From Thermoplasmata archaeon (GTDB lineage: Archaea; Thermoplasmatota; Thermoplasmata; Thermoplasmatales; Thermoplasmataceae), in the NCBI GenBank assembly GCA_021797265.1, contig JAJZZZ010000029.1, forward strand, positions 1-13,159: DNA of 13,159 nucleotides. The letters are read 5' to 3'. Below are positions 1 through 7,243 of this stretch, one piece after another. Each line of letters begins with the position of its first letter. The first letter of the stretch is position 1. The translations under genes and the position numbers were made by a program. The notes beneath the pieces are model-generated. The model searched no databases. It saw only the letters and a list, made by a program, of their open reading frames with translations, and was not told the DNA's origin.

Positions 1-21
1 AGGGGTTCGGGTTGTCGGTAA

Positions 22-315
22 TCAGTTTGGAGAAGTAGAGTGAACTCTGCCTCTTTTAACCAACAAAGATAACAGCAGTGCTGCTCCTGCAATTATAAGA
101 ATCGAACCAAGACCTATGAGCCAATAATTTAGCGGTGGGATAGCATACAGCAGTGGCATGTTCACAGGAACGTTAGGAGGGCCGTGGTATTGATCCATAA
201 CAGATCTGTCATACGCAATAGCCATATAATGCGGCACAATTGTCAAAAGGTTGAGTGCAGTGCCTGATACCACCATTCCAATACCAGTGATCACTCTAGC
301 CTTTACGCTTAACAT
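22..315 (-). CDS. small two-helix membrane protein, function unknown
   Basis: This 97-residue protein starts at ATG 315 and ends with TGA at 22-24. Two hydrophobic segments are visible, about residues 8-32 (one long hydrophobic stretch starting near GIGMVVSG) and about 65-87 (IGLGSILIIAGAALLLSLLV). They are separated by a polar, proline-rich loop (residues 35-58) that would lie on one side of the membrane, and a short basic tail (KRGR) follows the second helix. No enzymatic motif is seen and I do not recognise the family. An A/T-rich box (GATAAAATTTT, minus strand, about 344-354) lies upstream at a distance compatible with a TATA element and a very short leader. The next minus-strand features upstream are the doubtful small ORFs, so it is probably its own transcription unit. 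The downstream side is cut by the window edge. Confidence 0.6.
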   Translation of the reverse strand: MLSVKARVITGIGMVVSGTALNLLTIVPHYMAIAYDRSVMDQYHGPPNVPVNMPLLYAIPPLNYWLIGLGSILIIAGAALLLSLLVKRGRVHSTSPN

Positions 316-430
316 AACATGTATTCAATCCCACAAAGTACAAAAATTTTATCTGCAAGGTCTCAGTGGATTAAACGAATTGGAAAGACTGGTCATCCCG
401 GAATCTGATGACGCGATATTTTTCCCCTAG

Positions 431-589
431 TCATTTTCCCTTGTTGATGGCCTGAGGAACCTGACTGCAAATTTCTCTGATGAACTGACAATAACTGCCA
501 AAGCCAGTGTTAAGTTTATGGCAAAAGGTAATGGTTTTTCTATGTCCCCCCAAATACTGACATTGAAAAACCTGGAAGCTGGCATATAA
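431..589 (+). pseudogene. possible plus-strand gene relic
   Basis: This reading frame has no good start codon. It is open from just after a TAG at 428-430 to a TAA at 587-589, giving about 52 residues of protein-like composition (for example LTITAKASVKFMAKGNG). The same frame continues upstream of the TAG as LVIPESDDAIFFP, so a single nonsense codon interrupts what could once have been one longer ORF. The antisense frame over the same bases (431-634, minus) is rich in Cys, Gln, His and Tyr and reads like a shadow. I do not recognise a family. The alternative is non-coding intergenic DNA; no feature other than this and the hairpin at 631-649 is visible between 316 and 661. Confidence 0.2.
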
Positions 590-630
590 AGGGCGCCAAG
601 TTTTAGGGCAGAAGTAAACAGTGTTTAACG

Positions 631-649
631 CCAAGCGAGTATAGCTTGG
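631..649. repeat. small inverted repeat (hairpin), possible terminator
   Basis: CCAAGC and GCTTGG form a perfect 6-bp stem around the 7-nt loop GAGTATA, starting 12 nt beyond the stop codon of the small ORF at 662-826. No clear T-run follows on either strand. It could be a transcript-end hairpin of the two-ORF unit. A resemblance to an IS605-type right-end hairpin was considered and is weak. Confidence 0.3.
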
Positions 650-661
650 GTTGGACTGTTC

Positions 662-826
662 TCAATCCCACTCAATAACTACTCTAACTTTGCCAGGTTT
701 GCCGTTTAAAGTTTTCCTCGGTATAGCGACATAAAATGTATGCCCGTCAGGAAGTGAACCAGAAAAACTTGTGCACCTGTACACCAGCATGCTTATCGTT
801 GGTGTAGCCTCAACTTCAATTTTCAT
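662..826 (-). CDS. small hypothetical protein (54 aa), second ORF of an ATGA-coupled pair
   Basis: ATG 826 to TGA 662 encodes 54 residues (MKIEVEATPTISML... to ...KVRVVIEWD). The composition is protein-like: alternating hydrophobic residues suggest beta strands (KIEVEA; HTFYVAIP; KVRVVIEW), and there is a single Cys at residue 18. No membrane segment or signal peptide is seen. Its ATG overlaps the stop of the preceding ORF in the tetranucleotide ATGA, an arrangement typical of translational coupling. I do not recognise the family. The compact beta-rich look and the tiny coupled partner would fit a small regulatory or antitoxin-like module, but that is inference only. It lies downstream of coaA on the same strand and could be co-transcribed with it. 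It may also be a gene remnant. Confidence 0.4.
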   Translation of the reverse strand: MKIEVEATPTISMLVYRCTSFSGSLPDGHTFYVAIPRKTLNGKPGKVRVVIEWD

Positions 827-933
827 ATCATAAAAAAGGCAACATTAGCTAAATCCTTTTCATCGCTATTTGACTGTTCAATGGTGTTAGAGAGCCGGGC
901 ATATGTGGAGCTATACGCCTCATTTTGCGGCAT
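823..933 (-). CDS. very small hypothetical protein (36 aa), first ORF of an ATGA-coupled pair
   Basis: ATG 933 to TGA 823 encodes 36 residues: a polar, acidic N-terminal part (MPQNEAYSSTYARLSN) and a short hydrophobic end (ANVAFFMI). Its TGA overlaps the ATG of the next ORF by 4 bases. A GGGGA stretch lies about 16 nt upstream, too far for a typical ribosome binding site. The start lies 73 nt beyond the coaA stop on the same strand. The 15 bases around the start, AATGCCGCAAAATGA, recur at the start region of coaA. No family is recognised. It may be a leader-type ORF whose role is to couple translation of the 54-residue product, or a chance ORF. Confidence 0.3.
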   Translation of the reverse strand: MPQNEAYSSTYARLSNTIEQSNSDEKDLANVAFFMI

Positions 934-1006
934 TTTACAATTAAGTAGTTCCCCATAATGTGGTCCCCCTGAAATCCCTTTGTAGTAGCAAATTTCTGGG
1001 CGGAAA

Positions 1007-1981
1007 TCAAATTTTCCTCATAAAAATTTCCTTGACTGCATGATCCCTTGCCTTGTTCAGGATCAGGTGTGCGTGGAACTTTGATGGTTCTATGTTCTGC
1101 TTCAGGTTTGGTCCGTTGATCTCATCCCAGATTCTCGCAGCGGTTTCAGTAGCCTTGTCCACCGGCAATTCACCATATTTTCTGAAGAAAGACCGGCTGT
1201 CCTTGAAAGCCGTTTCCCTGAATATGAGGAAACGGTCGATGTACCACTGCATGATGTCCTTTTCCAGAGCATCGACATAGATTGAAAAATCAAAAAAGTC
1301 TGATACCAGGAGTTCCCCCGTTGGCGGCAGGGTATCCGTCCTCCTTGTCTGAAGCACATTGAGCCCCTCCAGTATGAGAACGTCAGGGTTCTCGATGGTC
1401 TGGTGCTGGTTTGGCACAATATCATAGATGAGATGTGAATAAATGGGGATATCAATGCTCTTCTTTCCTGATTTCAGTTCGTACAGGAACCTGATGAGTG
1501 CCTTCAGGTCGTAGCTGTCTGGAAACCCTTTCCTGTTCATGAGGTTCCTCTGCTCAAGTATCCTGTTGGGATACAGGAATCCGTCTGTGGCAATCAGCTC
1601 GACCCGGGGATTTTCCGGCCACCTTGAAATGAGCGTCTTGAGGACCCTTGCTGTTGTGCTTTTTCCAACTGCAACGCTCCCGGCAATGCCGATAACGTAG
1701 GGAACCTTATGCCCCCTGGCCCCGAGGAAAGTCCTCCTGGCATCATACAAACCCTTGGAGGCTGAGTAATATAAGTTCAGGAGCCTTGTAAGCGGAAGAT
1801 AGACCTCCTCAATCTCCTGTATGGAGATCTTCTCATTGATGCCCCGAATGGTTGCAAGGTCTTCCTCATTGATTGTCATTGGGGTGGAGTTTCTCAGCTT
1901 GCTCCACTCTTCCCTCTTGAAGGATATGTACGGCGAAACAGAGCTATCATCCAGTGCTTTAAGCAAATTGAATCCCTTCAT
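1007..1981 (-). CDS. coaA: pantothenate kinase, type I (bacterial CoaA type)
   Basis: CoaA phosphorylates pantothenate with ATP to 4'-phosphopantothenate, the first committed step of CoA synthesis in the cytoplasm. I chose ATG 1981, giving 324 residues, close to the 316 of E. coli CoaA. From there the protein follows E. coli CoaA nearly end to end: YISFKREEWSKLR, then the P-loop GIAGSVAVGKST (residues 98-109), IATDGF with the presumed catalytic Asp (D133), the YSHLIYD segment (H183), ILEGLNVLQ, and a C-terminal NLKQNI. The open frame extends to 2092 but the extra 37 residues are not family-like. A GGAAGGAG sequence (1997-2004) lies 15 nt before the ATG, a long spacing, and a TATA-like TTATAAC lies at about 2034-2041. 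Most archaea instead use pantoate kinase and phosphopantothenate synthetase; a PanK is known from Picrophilus torridus. The near-bacterial sequence suggests acquisition by transfer. It is divergent from the ABC exporter genes. Confidence 0.95.
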   Translation of the reverse strand: MKGFNLLKALDDSSVSPYISFKREEWSKLRNSTPMTINEEDLATIRGINEKISIQEIEEVYLPLTRLLNLYYSASKGLYDARRTFLGARGHKVPYVIGIAGSVAVGKSTTARVLKTLISRWPENPRVELIATDGFLYPNRILEQRNLMNRKGFPDSYDLKALIRFLYELKSGKKSIDIPIYSHLIYDIVPNQHQTIENPDVLILEGLNVLQTRRTDTLPPTGELLVSDFFDFSIYVDALEKDIMQWYIDRFLIFRETAFKDSRSFFRKYGELPVDKATETAARIWDEINGPNLKQNIEPSKFHAHLILNKARDHAVKEIFMRKI

Positions 1982-2033
1982 TTTGCGGCATTCGGACTCC
2001 TTCCCGCCGCTATGCCGTTCAATTGCGATATTT

Positions 2034-2041
2034 GTTATAAC
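2034..2041 (-). promoter_or_regulatory. candidate TATA box for coaA
   Basis: GTTATAAC is A/T-rich and about 26 nt before a position near 2012, from which a leader of about 30 nt carrying GGAAGGAG (1997-2004) would precede the coaA ATG at 1981. It sits in the 129-bp gap between the divergent coaA and ABC transporter genes. It is near-palindromic, so it could also act in the other direction. Confidence 0.35.
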
Positions 2042-2110
2042 TCTTTTTGTGCTCGGTGATGCGAGAGATTGGAACTTGCATCCTATTAGCAATCACGTTA
2101 ATAGACCAAG

Positions 2111-2881
2111 TTGAACTATTTTGATGGGGGGATATTTCTGTATTCAAGCAATCCGTTTCTCGGCGGGAAAAACAACTGCATTGAACTTGAGGAAATCCAC
2201 AAGAGGTTCGGACAGACTGAAGCGTTAAGGGGGCTGTCTCTCCAGATTAGGTGTGGTGAGAAAGTTTCTCTGCTGGGCCCAAACGGTGCAGGAAAGTCAA
2301 CTACACTTAAGATTCTTGCAGGCCTTCTGAAGCCGGATCTTGGTGAAGTGCACATCAGAGGATACCGCCCCAACAGCATAGAGGCAAAGCGCCTCATCGG
2401 ATACCTCCCGGAAGACCCTAGTCCGTATATCAGCCTCTCTGTCCAGGAGAACCTTGAATACATAGGAAGTGTGAGGGGAACTCCTAACCTTGAGGACAGG
2501 GTTGACTACCTTATGGGGCTGCTTGAAATTGACAGGTACAGGAAATTCAGGACAAACAACCTCTCAAGGGGAAACAGGCAAAAACTTGCCCTTGCATTGG
2601 CCCTCATACATTCACCCGAGATACTTATCATGGATGAGCCCCTGAATTATCTTGATATACCCTCCCAGGAGAGGGTCATGGAACTTCTTGACGATATGCA
2701 GGCGACTTTCCTGGTATCCACCCACATAATGTCAATTGCAGAACGCCTCACCCACCGGGTGGTGATGATATCAAACGGCCGCCATATCTGGGAAGGAACC
2801 ATAGAAGAGCTGAGGGAGAGGGGGGCGCAAAAGGAACCCATAGAATCAATTGTCTCGAGGCTGATGAAGAGTGCACCGTAG
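2111..2881 (+). CDS. ABC transporter ATP-binding protein (ABC-2 exporter type)
   Basis: This is a cytoplasmic ATPase that would drive the membrane protein encoded immediately downstream. Numbered from TTG 2111 (256 residues), it shows Walker [10 protein letters not shown] (56-64), a Q-loop position occupied by Glu in YLPEDP (99-103, common in exporter ATPases), a degenerate signature LSRGN (151-155) instead of LSGGQ, Walker B ILIMDEP with catalytic E176, and H-loop His205. The C-terminal tail (about 225-256) resembles the ABC-2 subfamily. The true start is uncertain: there is no in-frame ATG before beta strand 1. The options are TTG 2111, CTG 2138 (six bases after a GGGGGG run) or ATT 2180, which would give the family-like start [11 protein letters not shown]. 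The 3' end overlaps the permease start by 11 bp, implying one operon. The substrate cannot be deduced. Confidence 0.93.
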   Translation: MNYFDGGIFLYSSNPFLGGKNNCIELEEIHKRFGQTEALRGLSLQIRCGEKVSLLGPNGAGKSTTLKILAGLLKPDLGEVHIRGYRPNSIEAKRLIGYLPEDPSPYISLSVQENLEYIGSVRGTPNLEDRVDYLMGLLEIDRYRKFRTNNLSRGNRQKLALALALIHSPEILIMDEPLNYLDIPSQERVMELLDDMQATFLVSTHIMSIAERLTHRVVMISNGRHIWEGTIEELRERGAQKEPIESIVSRLMKSAP

Positions 2882-4289
2882 CCTGCAGATGCTTTTGGTT
2901 CGGACAAGGTTCACCGGTTATTACTTACTCATAATTATCCTGATAGCAGTGTACTCACTGTATGCAGCACCATACCAGATATCAGGGGCAGCATACAATT
3001 ATGGCATAATTTATTTCAGTGCAATTTTAGGTGGATACTCCATAGTATCTTCGCTTGCAGGCGGAATATCAGTTTCCAAGTCCGACCAGGAGTACCTTTT
3101 CGTATCACCAATTAACAGGAGACATCTCATATTTGCACTTCTCTTGGTACAGGCCATGGGTGCAGGCCTGATTCTCATTGCAGTCAGCGTCTTTGTGCTG
3201 GCCCTCGTGCATTATGGACCGCTGGAGATGTCTCTGGTAATTCTCAACCTTATCCTGCTTGACATATTCCTCATCACCGTGGGCATTGGCACTTTCCATC
3301 TTAAGAGGAACTACAGGGTAGTCATAGCCGTTGCAATTGGGTTGTGGGTCATTTCCTTCTTCGTAGGATTTCCATATTCGCCTCAGGCATTCATGGAAGG
3401 GAATCCGCTTAATTCACTGGTTATGACTGCGCCTGTTGCGGGTGCATCACTTCTTGGGGCAATAAATTCCCTGGCAAGCGAGCAGCTGCCAATCAGGATA
3501 TCAAGCCAGCGTGAGCGGAAGAAAGAGTACAGTTCCATCGTGAGATATGTAAAATACACTCCAGTGCAGGCCGTTTTCCTTAATGGCTTCAGCAACCTTT
3601 CATACAGCACCAATTCCATGATGGCGGGCGGCATCAAGACACTGACTTCCAGGATAAGGCTCAGAACTTATTATGCATTAATGGTGGGCATTGCGGCAGT
3701 ATATGGGTTCCTGGCATACTACCTGATAGGTTTTGGCGCTCAGGCCGAAGGCTTCAACTTTGTTGTGCTCCTGGGATCCGTTTATGTTGGTGTAATACCG
3801 CAATTTATTTTCAACTCAGGAGTAATGACTTATGAAAGGGCATGGCTCTCCTTCACCTCAATGGAACCCTGGAAATACATATCCATAACAATTGCCTCAA
3901 AGGTTGCCCAGTCCATATTAACTAGCATACCTTTCGTGGCTGTAAGCCTTATAGACTCATACCTCGGTGTCAAAAACTCCCTGGAGGCTGTGCTGGTATT
4001 CCTGGTTCTGGATCCACTGCTTATAGGGCTCTACCTGTTAATTGTGTTCTCAGCCAGTTCCTACCAGATCACTGATGAGGGATTCATCAGCACGAGGATG
4101 AGTGCCGTGCAGTTTGTGCCTGCCCTTCCACTGCTGCTCTTCATTTTTGTTGTTATGCTCTCAATTATTGTGCCCTTGGTCATCGTATTTGCATCCATTG
4201 GCACAGCAATGCTTCTGTGCCTGCTCTCCACAAGGAGAGAATTCTGGGAGAGAAGAATCAACAAGCTGGTACAGAAAGGATATGCCTGA
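2871..4289 (+). CDS. polytopic membrane protein, putative ABC-2-type permease
   Basis: The protein has 472 residues from GTG 2871; ATG 2889 (residue 7) is an equally possible start, and neither has a strong ribosome binding site. About 11-12 hydrophobic segments are visible, for example residues 17-33, 44-66, 85-111, 116-139, 144-165, 265-288, 293-315, 340-360, 372-395 and 413-450. A long hydrophilic stretch of about 50 residues (near 205-260), rich in Arg/Lys/Ser, would form a soluble loop. The layout, six helices, a loop and then more helices, fits a permease that pairs with the upstream ATPase. No nucleotide-binding or catalytic motif is present. Its family is not recognised beyond 'ABC-2-like', and this role rests mainly on the overlap with the ATPase gene. 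It is probably an exporter component at the cytoplasmic membrane. Confidence 0.75.
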   Translation: MHRSLQMLLVRTRFTGYYLLIIILIAVYSLYAAPYQISGAAYNYGIIYFSAILGGYSIVSSLAGGISVSKSDQEYLFVSPINRRHLIFALLLVQAMGAGLILIAVSVFVLALVHYGPLEMSLVILNLILLDIFLITVGIGTFHLKRNYRVVIAVAIGLWVISFFVGFPYSPQAFMEGNPLNSLVMTAPVAGASLLGAINSLASEQLPIRISSQRERKKEYSSIVRYVKYTPVQAVFLNGFSNLSYSTNSMMAGGIKTLTSRIRLRTYYALMVGIAAVYGFLAYYLIGFGAQAEGFNFVVLLGSVYVGVIPQFIFNSGVMTYERAWLSFTSMEPWKYISITIASKVAQSILTSIPFVAVSLIDSYLGVKNSLEAVLVFLVLDPLLIGLYLLIVFSASSYQITDEGFISTRMSAVQFVPALPLLLFIFVVMLSIIVPLVIVFASIGTAMLLCLLSTRREFWERRINKLVQKGYA

Positions 4290-4327
4290 CCGAGATTGAT
4301 TGTGGCGACCCCTGACATGGCAATAAG

Positions 4328-4338
4328 TTAAGTATATG
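4328..4338 (+). promoter_or_regulatory. TATA box of the cytochrome P450 gene (leaderless)
   Basis: TTAAGTATATG is centred about 26-27 nt upstream of ATG 4361. In archaea transcription starts about 25 nt downstream of the TATA box, so the mRNA would begin at or near the ATG. No ribosome binding site is present before this start, which agrees with a leaderless transcript. This gives the P450 gene its own promoter, separate from the exporter genes. Confidence 0.6.
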
Positions 4339-4360
4339 CGCAATAAGAGTCTGATGCAAC

Positions 4361-5521
4361 ATGGAGAAAGTTCATCGTGATCCCCTGAACCCATTCCCAT
4401 GGTATGAAGTGATGAGGCAACACCAGCCTGTGTTTTATAATGAAAGCAATGGCATATGGCATGTGTTCAGATATGCTGAAGTGAAAAAGGTACTTTCAGA
4501 TTATTCTTGTTTTTCCTCATCCGAAGGGAGGTATGAATCAGCAAGCAATCCAATTGGCGCAAGCGTCATTTCCACTGATCCGCCAAGGCATACCCATCTC
4601 AGGGCACTTGTGAATAAAGCGTTCACCCCGAAGCGCGTACAGGAAATGGCTCCGAGGATCAGGGAAATTGCTGAGGAACTGGTGGACAGGATAATGACAA
4701 AAGGTGAATGCGATCTTGTTGAGGATTATTCTGGCCCGCTGCCAGTAATAGTTATTTCAGAACTTCTGGGAATACCTCCGGAAGACCGGATAAAGTTCAA
4801 GAAATGGTCCGACGAGCTTGTATCAGGCACAAGTGAGGGCATGAATGAAACAAGCGACGAGTATTTTAACCCTCAGGTGGCCATGGCAAAATATTTCAGT
4901 GAAATAATCAGGATGAAAAGGGAAAAGCCGGGCAACGACTTAATAAGTTCTCTGATTCAGGCCGAAGTGGACGGGGAGAAGCTGTCTGAAATGGACCTGC
5001 TGGGATTCTGCGTTCTTCTTCTTGTGGCGGGAAACGAGACGACTACCAATCTTATAACAAATGCTGTGCTCGCACTCTCAAACAATGCTCACGAATACCA
5101 GAGGATACTCGCAGACAGATCACTGATTCCTGGTATGGTGGAGGAAGTGCTGAGATACAGGTCACCTGTTCAGTCTATGTTCAGGACATGCAAGAAGGAC
5201 GTAGAACTGGGTGGAAAACTCATCCGGAAAGGCCAGGTTGTTCTTGCGTGGATAGGTTCTGCAAACCATGATGCGGCGGAATTCCAGAACCCGGAGGAAT
5301 TTCTCATCGAAAGAACACCGAACAGACACGTTGCTTTTGGGGAAGGTGTGCATTTCTGCCTGGGGGCACCCCTTGCCAGGCTGGAGGCTAAGATTGCCAT
5401 GGAAACACTGCTTGAAAGAGCCGGAAAGGTAACTCTCAAGAAAGGGGTACAGCTTGAACCGCTGGGAGGGATTATTGTCTTTGGAGTAAAGCATCTTCCA
5501 GTTTCTTTCTCTAATGAATAG
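4361..5521 (+). CDS. cytochrome P450 (bacterial-type soluble monooxygenase)
   Basis: This is a heme-thiolate monooxygenase of 386 residues without a membrane anchor, so probably cytoplasmic. All core motifs are present: the I-helix oxygen-activation segment AGNETT (223-228); ExxR in the K-helix (E262, R265); and the heme-binding loop FGEGVHFCLG (326-335) with the axial ligand Cys333 followed by APLARLEAK. The C-helix region HLRALVNKAFTP (79-90), HxxxR-like, is also normal. The length is between that of archaeal CYP119 (about 370) and typical bacterial class I P450s (about 400); P450s are known in Sulfolobus and Picrophilus. No ferredoxin or ferredoxin reductase gene is nearby, so its electron donor is unknown, as is the substrate. 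It converges on the cytochrome b operon with 81 bp between the two stop codons. The CYP subfamily cannot be assigned by eye. Confidence 0.96.
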   Translation: MEKVHRDPLNPFPWYEVMRQHQPVFYNESNGIWHVFRYAEVKKVLSDYSCFSSSEGRYESASNPIGASVISTDPPRHTHLRALVNKAFTPKRVQEMAPRIREIAEELVDRIMTKGECDLVEDYSGPLPVIVISELLGIPPEDRIKFKKWSDELVSGTSEGMNETSDEYFNPQVAMAKYFSEIIRMKREKPGNDLISSLIQAEVDGEKLSEMDLLGFCVLLLVAGNETTTNLITNAVLALSNNAHEYQRILADRSLIPGMVEEVLRYRSPVQSMFRTCKKDVELGGKLIRKGQVVLAWIGSANHDAAEFQNPEEFLIERTPNRHVAFGEGVHFCLGAPLARLEAKIAMETLLERAGKVTLKKGVQLEPLGGIIVFGVKHLPVSFSNE

Positions 5522-5536
5522 CAACATGCATTACGT

Positions 5537-5590
5537 AAAAAAGTAAACAGAATTGCAAAAAGCAACAGAAGCTGAAAAATAAAAGGAAAA
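5537..5590 (-). terminator. T-rich termination region of the cytochrome b operon
   Basis: Read on the minus strand just after the cytochrome b stop codon, there are five runs of 4-6 T (5587-5590, 5581-5584, 5575-5579, 5557-5561, 5537-5542). Archaeal RNA polymerase stops at such oligo-T tracts without needing a hairpin. They sit in the convergent gap with the P450 gene. Confidence 0.5.
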
Positions 5591-5602
5591 GGGATATTAT
5601 AT

Positions 5603-7231
5603 TTATTCCCCAAGCACCACAGACCTGTAGAGCTTGAGATTTGCAGCTGCAATGAGAACTACAATGCCCAGGCCTATGCCAAACAACGATTCCTGAAATG
5701 TTGATGTTGTGCTGAAGGGCTGAATCACCGTAATCAATACAAATGCGCCAAGTGTGAAAGCACCGCCAAGTGTGTTTCTCATTTTTCTGGAAAGAGGTTT
5801 ATGTTGCTTCTTTTCAACTGTATTCATGGAATCCCAGATGGTATAGGCGACCAGTGTCACAAGGAGGGCGACAACCATAGCCATCAGAATGCTTGGAACA
5901 TAATACACTGGGTTCCCATACATTATAAGTGCATCTATCAGCATCCCTAACCCGAATCCAGAAACACCAAGCAGGCTCAGTGAAATAGCCAGTTGCGAAA
6001 AATGTTCTGCATCCATGCCGGTTTTCTGGTAATTCTTTGAGAGAAAGTATACCAGGGGGAGAACAATCAGAATCGGCAACAGGAAAAATGCCACCACCTG
6101 TGAGGTTGGTATGGAAACACCAGGTGTAAGGGCACCCCATGTTGAAAGTCCCACAAAGAATATGATACCGAGAATTGTCAGGCCCAATGTTATTGGCCTT
6201 TCTGTGAGCTTAAGGCTTGGTGACCTGTCCAGGTATGGCAGCAGAAGCAGATAGAAGACGGGGATACCCGCAAATATGAGTGTTGCGTAGAATGGCCCCG
6301 GTCCCGCCATGAAACTGAAATCCACGGCCTTGTACACAAAAAGCAGGAACCATGGGGGATATGCAGGAACATTCTGGGCCAGTGGGCTGGAAGGAGAGAC
6401 CTGCGGGAATGGAGAAAACAGTGGGGGCACTGCCGATCCCAGGGCTGCAACAACAGAGGTAATGATCAGAATGGCAGCTATTGTCAACATACCGATCTGC
6501 AGCATGTAAAACAGGTTGTTTGGGTACCATGGCTTATACTCAGGTTTTTCCTCATCTATGGCAGGAGCCCTGTAGTTTGCATCCTTGTGGGACGGCATGA
6601 TCGAGTTGTACTCAGCCATTATGAAATGGCCCATGAAAAGAATGCCTATGCCTGCAGCCAGAACGATATGCCAGCCCAGCATCCTGTGGAAAAGTGAAAC
6701 CGGTGTGCCGTCTCCGAAAAATATCAGCGAAAGATAATTCCCTATTATGGGTATTCCGCGTGCAATACCTGTTCCGACATCAGTGGCATCTGCTGAAAGA
6801 ACGTCACCGCTCATTGAATATCCGAAGAAGCCGATGCCAACTGTAAGTGCCAGGAGGAGCACGCCTGTGAGCCACTGCATCATCCTCGGCTTCTTGTAGG
6901 CAGCCACCAGTAGATTTCTAATAAGGTGCACATAAACCAGTACAATCATCACATATGCGGCGTAAAGATGCGTAGTCAGTATGATGGACCCGAAGGGCAC
7001 GCTATTCACAAAGTTCTCAGTGCTGGTATAGGCATGAGAAGGCTGGTAGTACATTAGAATTATCAGGCCAGTTATAACTTCGTAGAGGAATGCCGTAGTT
7101 ACCATGGCACCGGTCCAGTACCATGCACCACCCTTTTTCCTCATGTAATCGGGAACCTTTCTTGGAATAGGGCGGGGTTCATTGAGCATCTTGATCAGTA
7201 TGGGGGTTTCCTTAGGTTTTTCATTGTTCAT
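5603..7231 (-). CDS. cytochrome b of a Rieske/cytochrome b (quinol-oxidising) complex
   Basis: This is the membrane diheme subunit that oxidises quinol and passes electrons to the Rieske protein encoded just upstream. Of 542 residues, the N-terminal part carries the two pairs of heme ligands with the usual 13-residue spacing: H88 and H102 in helix B, H188 and H202 in helix D. About 12 hydrophobic segments are visible, against eight in the mitochondrial protein; the extra ones lie C-terminal (about 376-532), as in some archaeal SoxN/CbsA-type relatives. The quinol-site motif PEWY is replaced by PPWF (292-295), followed by VYKAVD. ATG 7231 is supported by GAGGTGA seven bases upstream. It begins 12 bp after the Rieske stop codon, so it is the last gene of a three-gene operon. 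It has a T-rich terminator downstream. Confidence 0.95.
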   Translation of the reverse strand: MNNEKPKETPILIKMLNEPRPIPRKVPDYMRKKGGAWYWTGAMVTTAFLYEVITGLIILMYYQPSHAYTSTENFVNSVPFGSIILTTHLYAAYVMIVLVYVHLIRNLLVAAYKKPRMMQWLTGVLLLALTVGIGFFGYSMSGDVLSADATDVGTGIARGIPIIGNYLSLIFFGDGTPVSLFHRMLGWHIVLAAGIGILFMGHFIMAEYNSIMPSHKDANYRAPAIDEEKPEYKPWYPNNLFYMLQIGMLTIAAILIITSVVAALGSAVPPLFSPFPQVSPSSPLAQNVPAYPPWFLLFVYKAVDFSFMAGPGPFYATLIFAGIPVFYLLLLPYLDRSPSLKLTERPITLGLTILGIIFFVGLSTWGALTPGVSIPTSQVVAFFLLPILIVLPLVYFLSKNYQKTGMDAEHFSQLAISLSLLGVSGFGLGMLIDALIMYGNPVYYVPSILMAMVVALLVTLVAYTIWDSMNTVEKKQHKPLSRKMRNTLGGAFTLGAFVLITVIQPFSTTSTFQESLFGIGLGIVVLIAAANLKLYRSVVLGE

Positions 7232-7243
7232 CTTTCATTCACC

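Noticed and set aside
431..634. Minus-strand ORF of 67 codons
   Set aside because: Composition is unlike a real protein (many Cys, Gln, His, Tyr), there is no ribosome binding site or recognisable motif, and the opposite strand looks more protein-like.
631..649. Hairpin as a third IS605 right end
   Set aside because: The loop and following GTTAAAC loosely resemble such ends, but there is no TnpB tail next to it; kept only as a small inverted repeat.
1982..2092. N-terminal 37-residue extension of pantothenate kinase
   Set aside because: The extension has no family similarity and runs through the likely promoter and the GGAAGGAG element; the ATG at 1981 matches the usual CoaA length.
5170..5652. 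Long minus-strand ORF opposite the P450 gene
   Set aside because: It is antisense to a clear P450 with all motifs; composition is Ser/Cys/Phe-rich as expected for a shadow frame.
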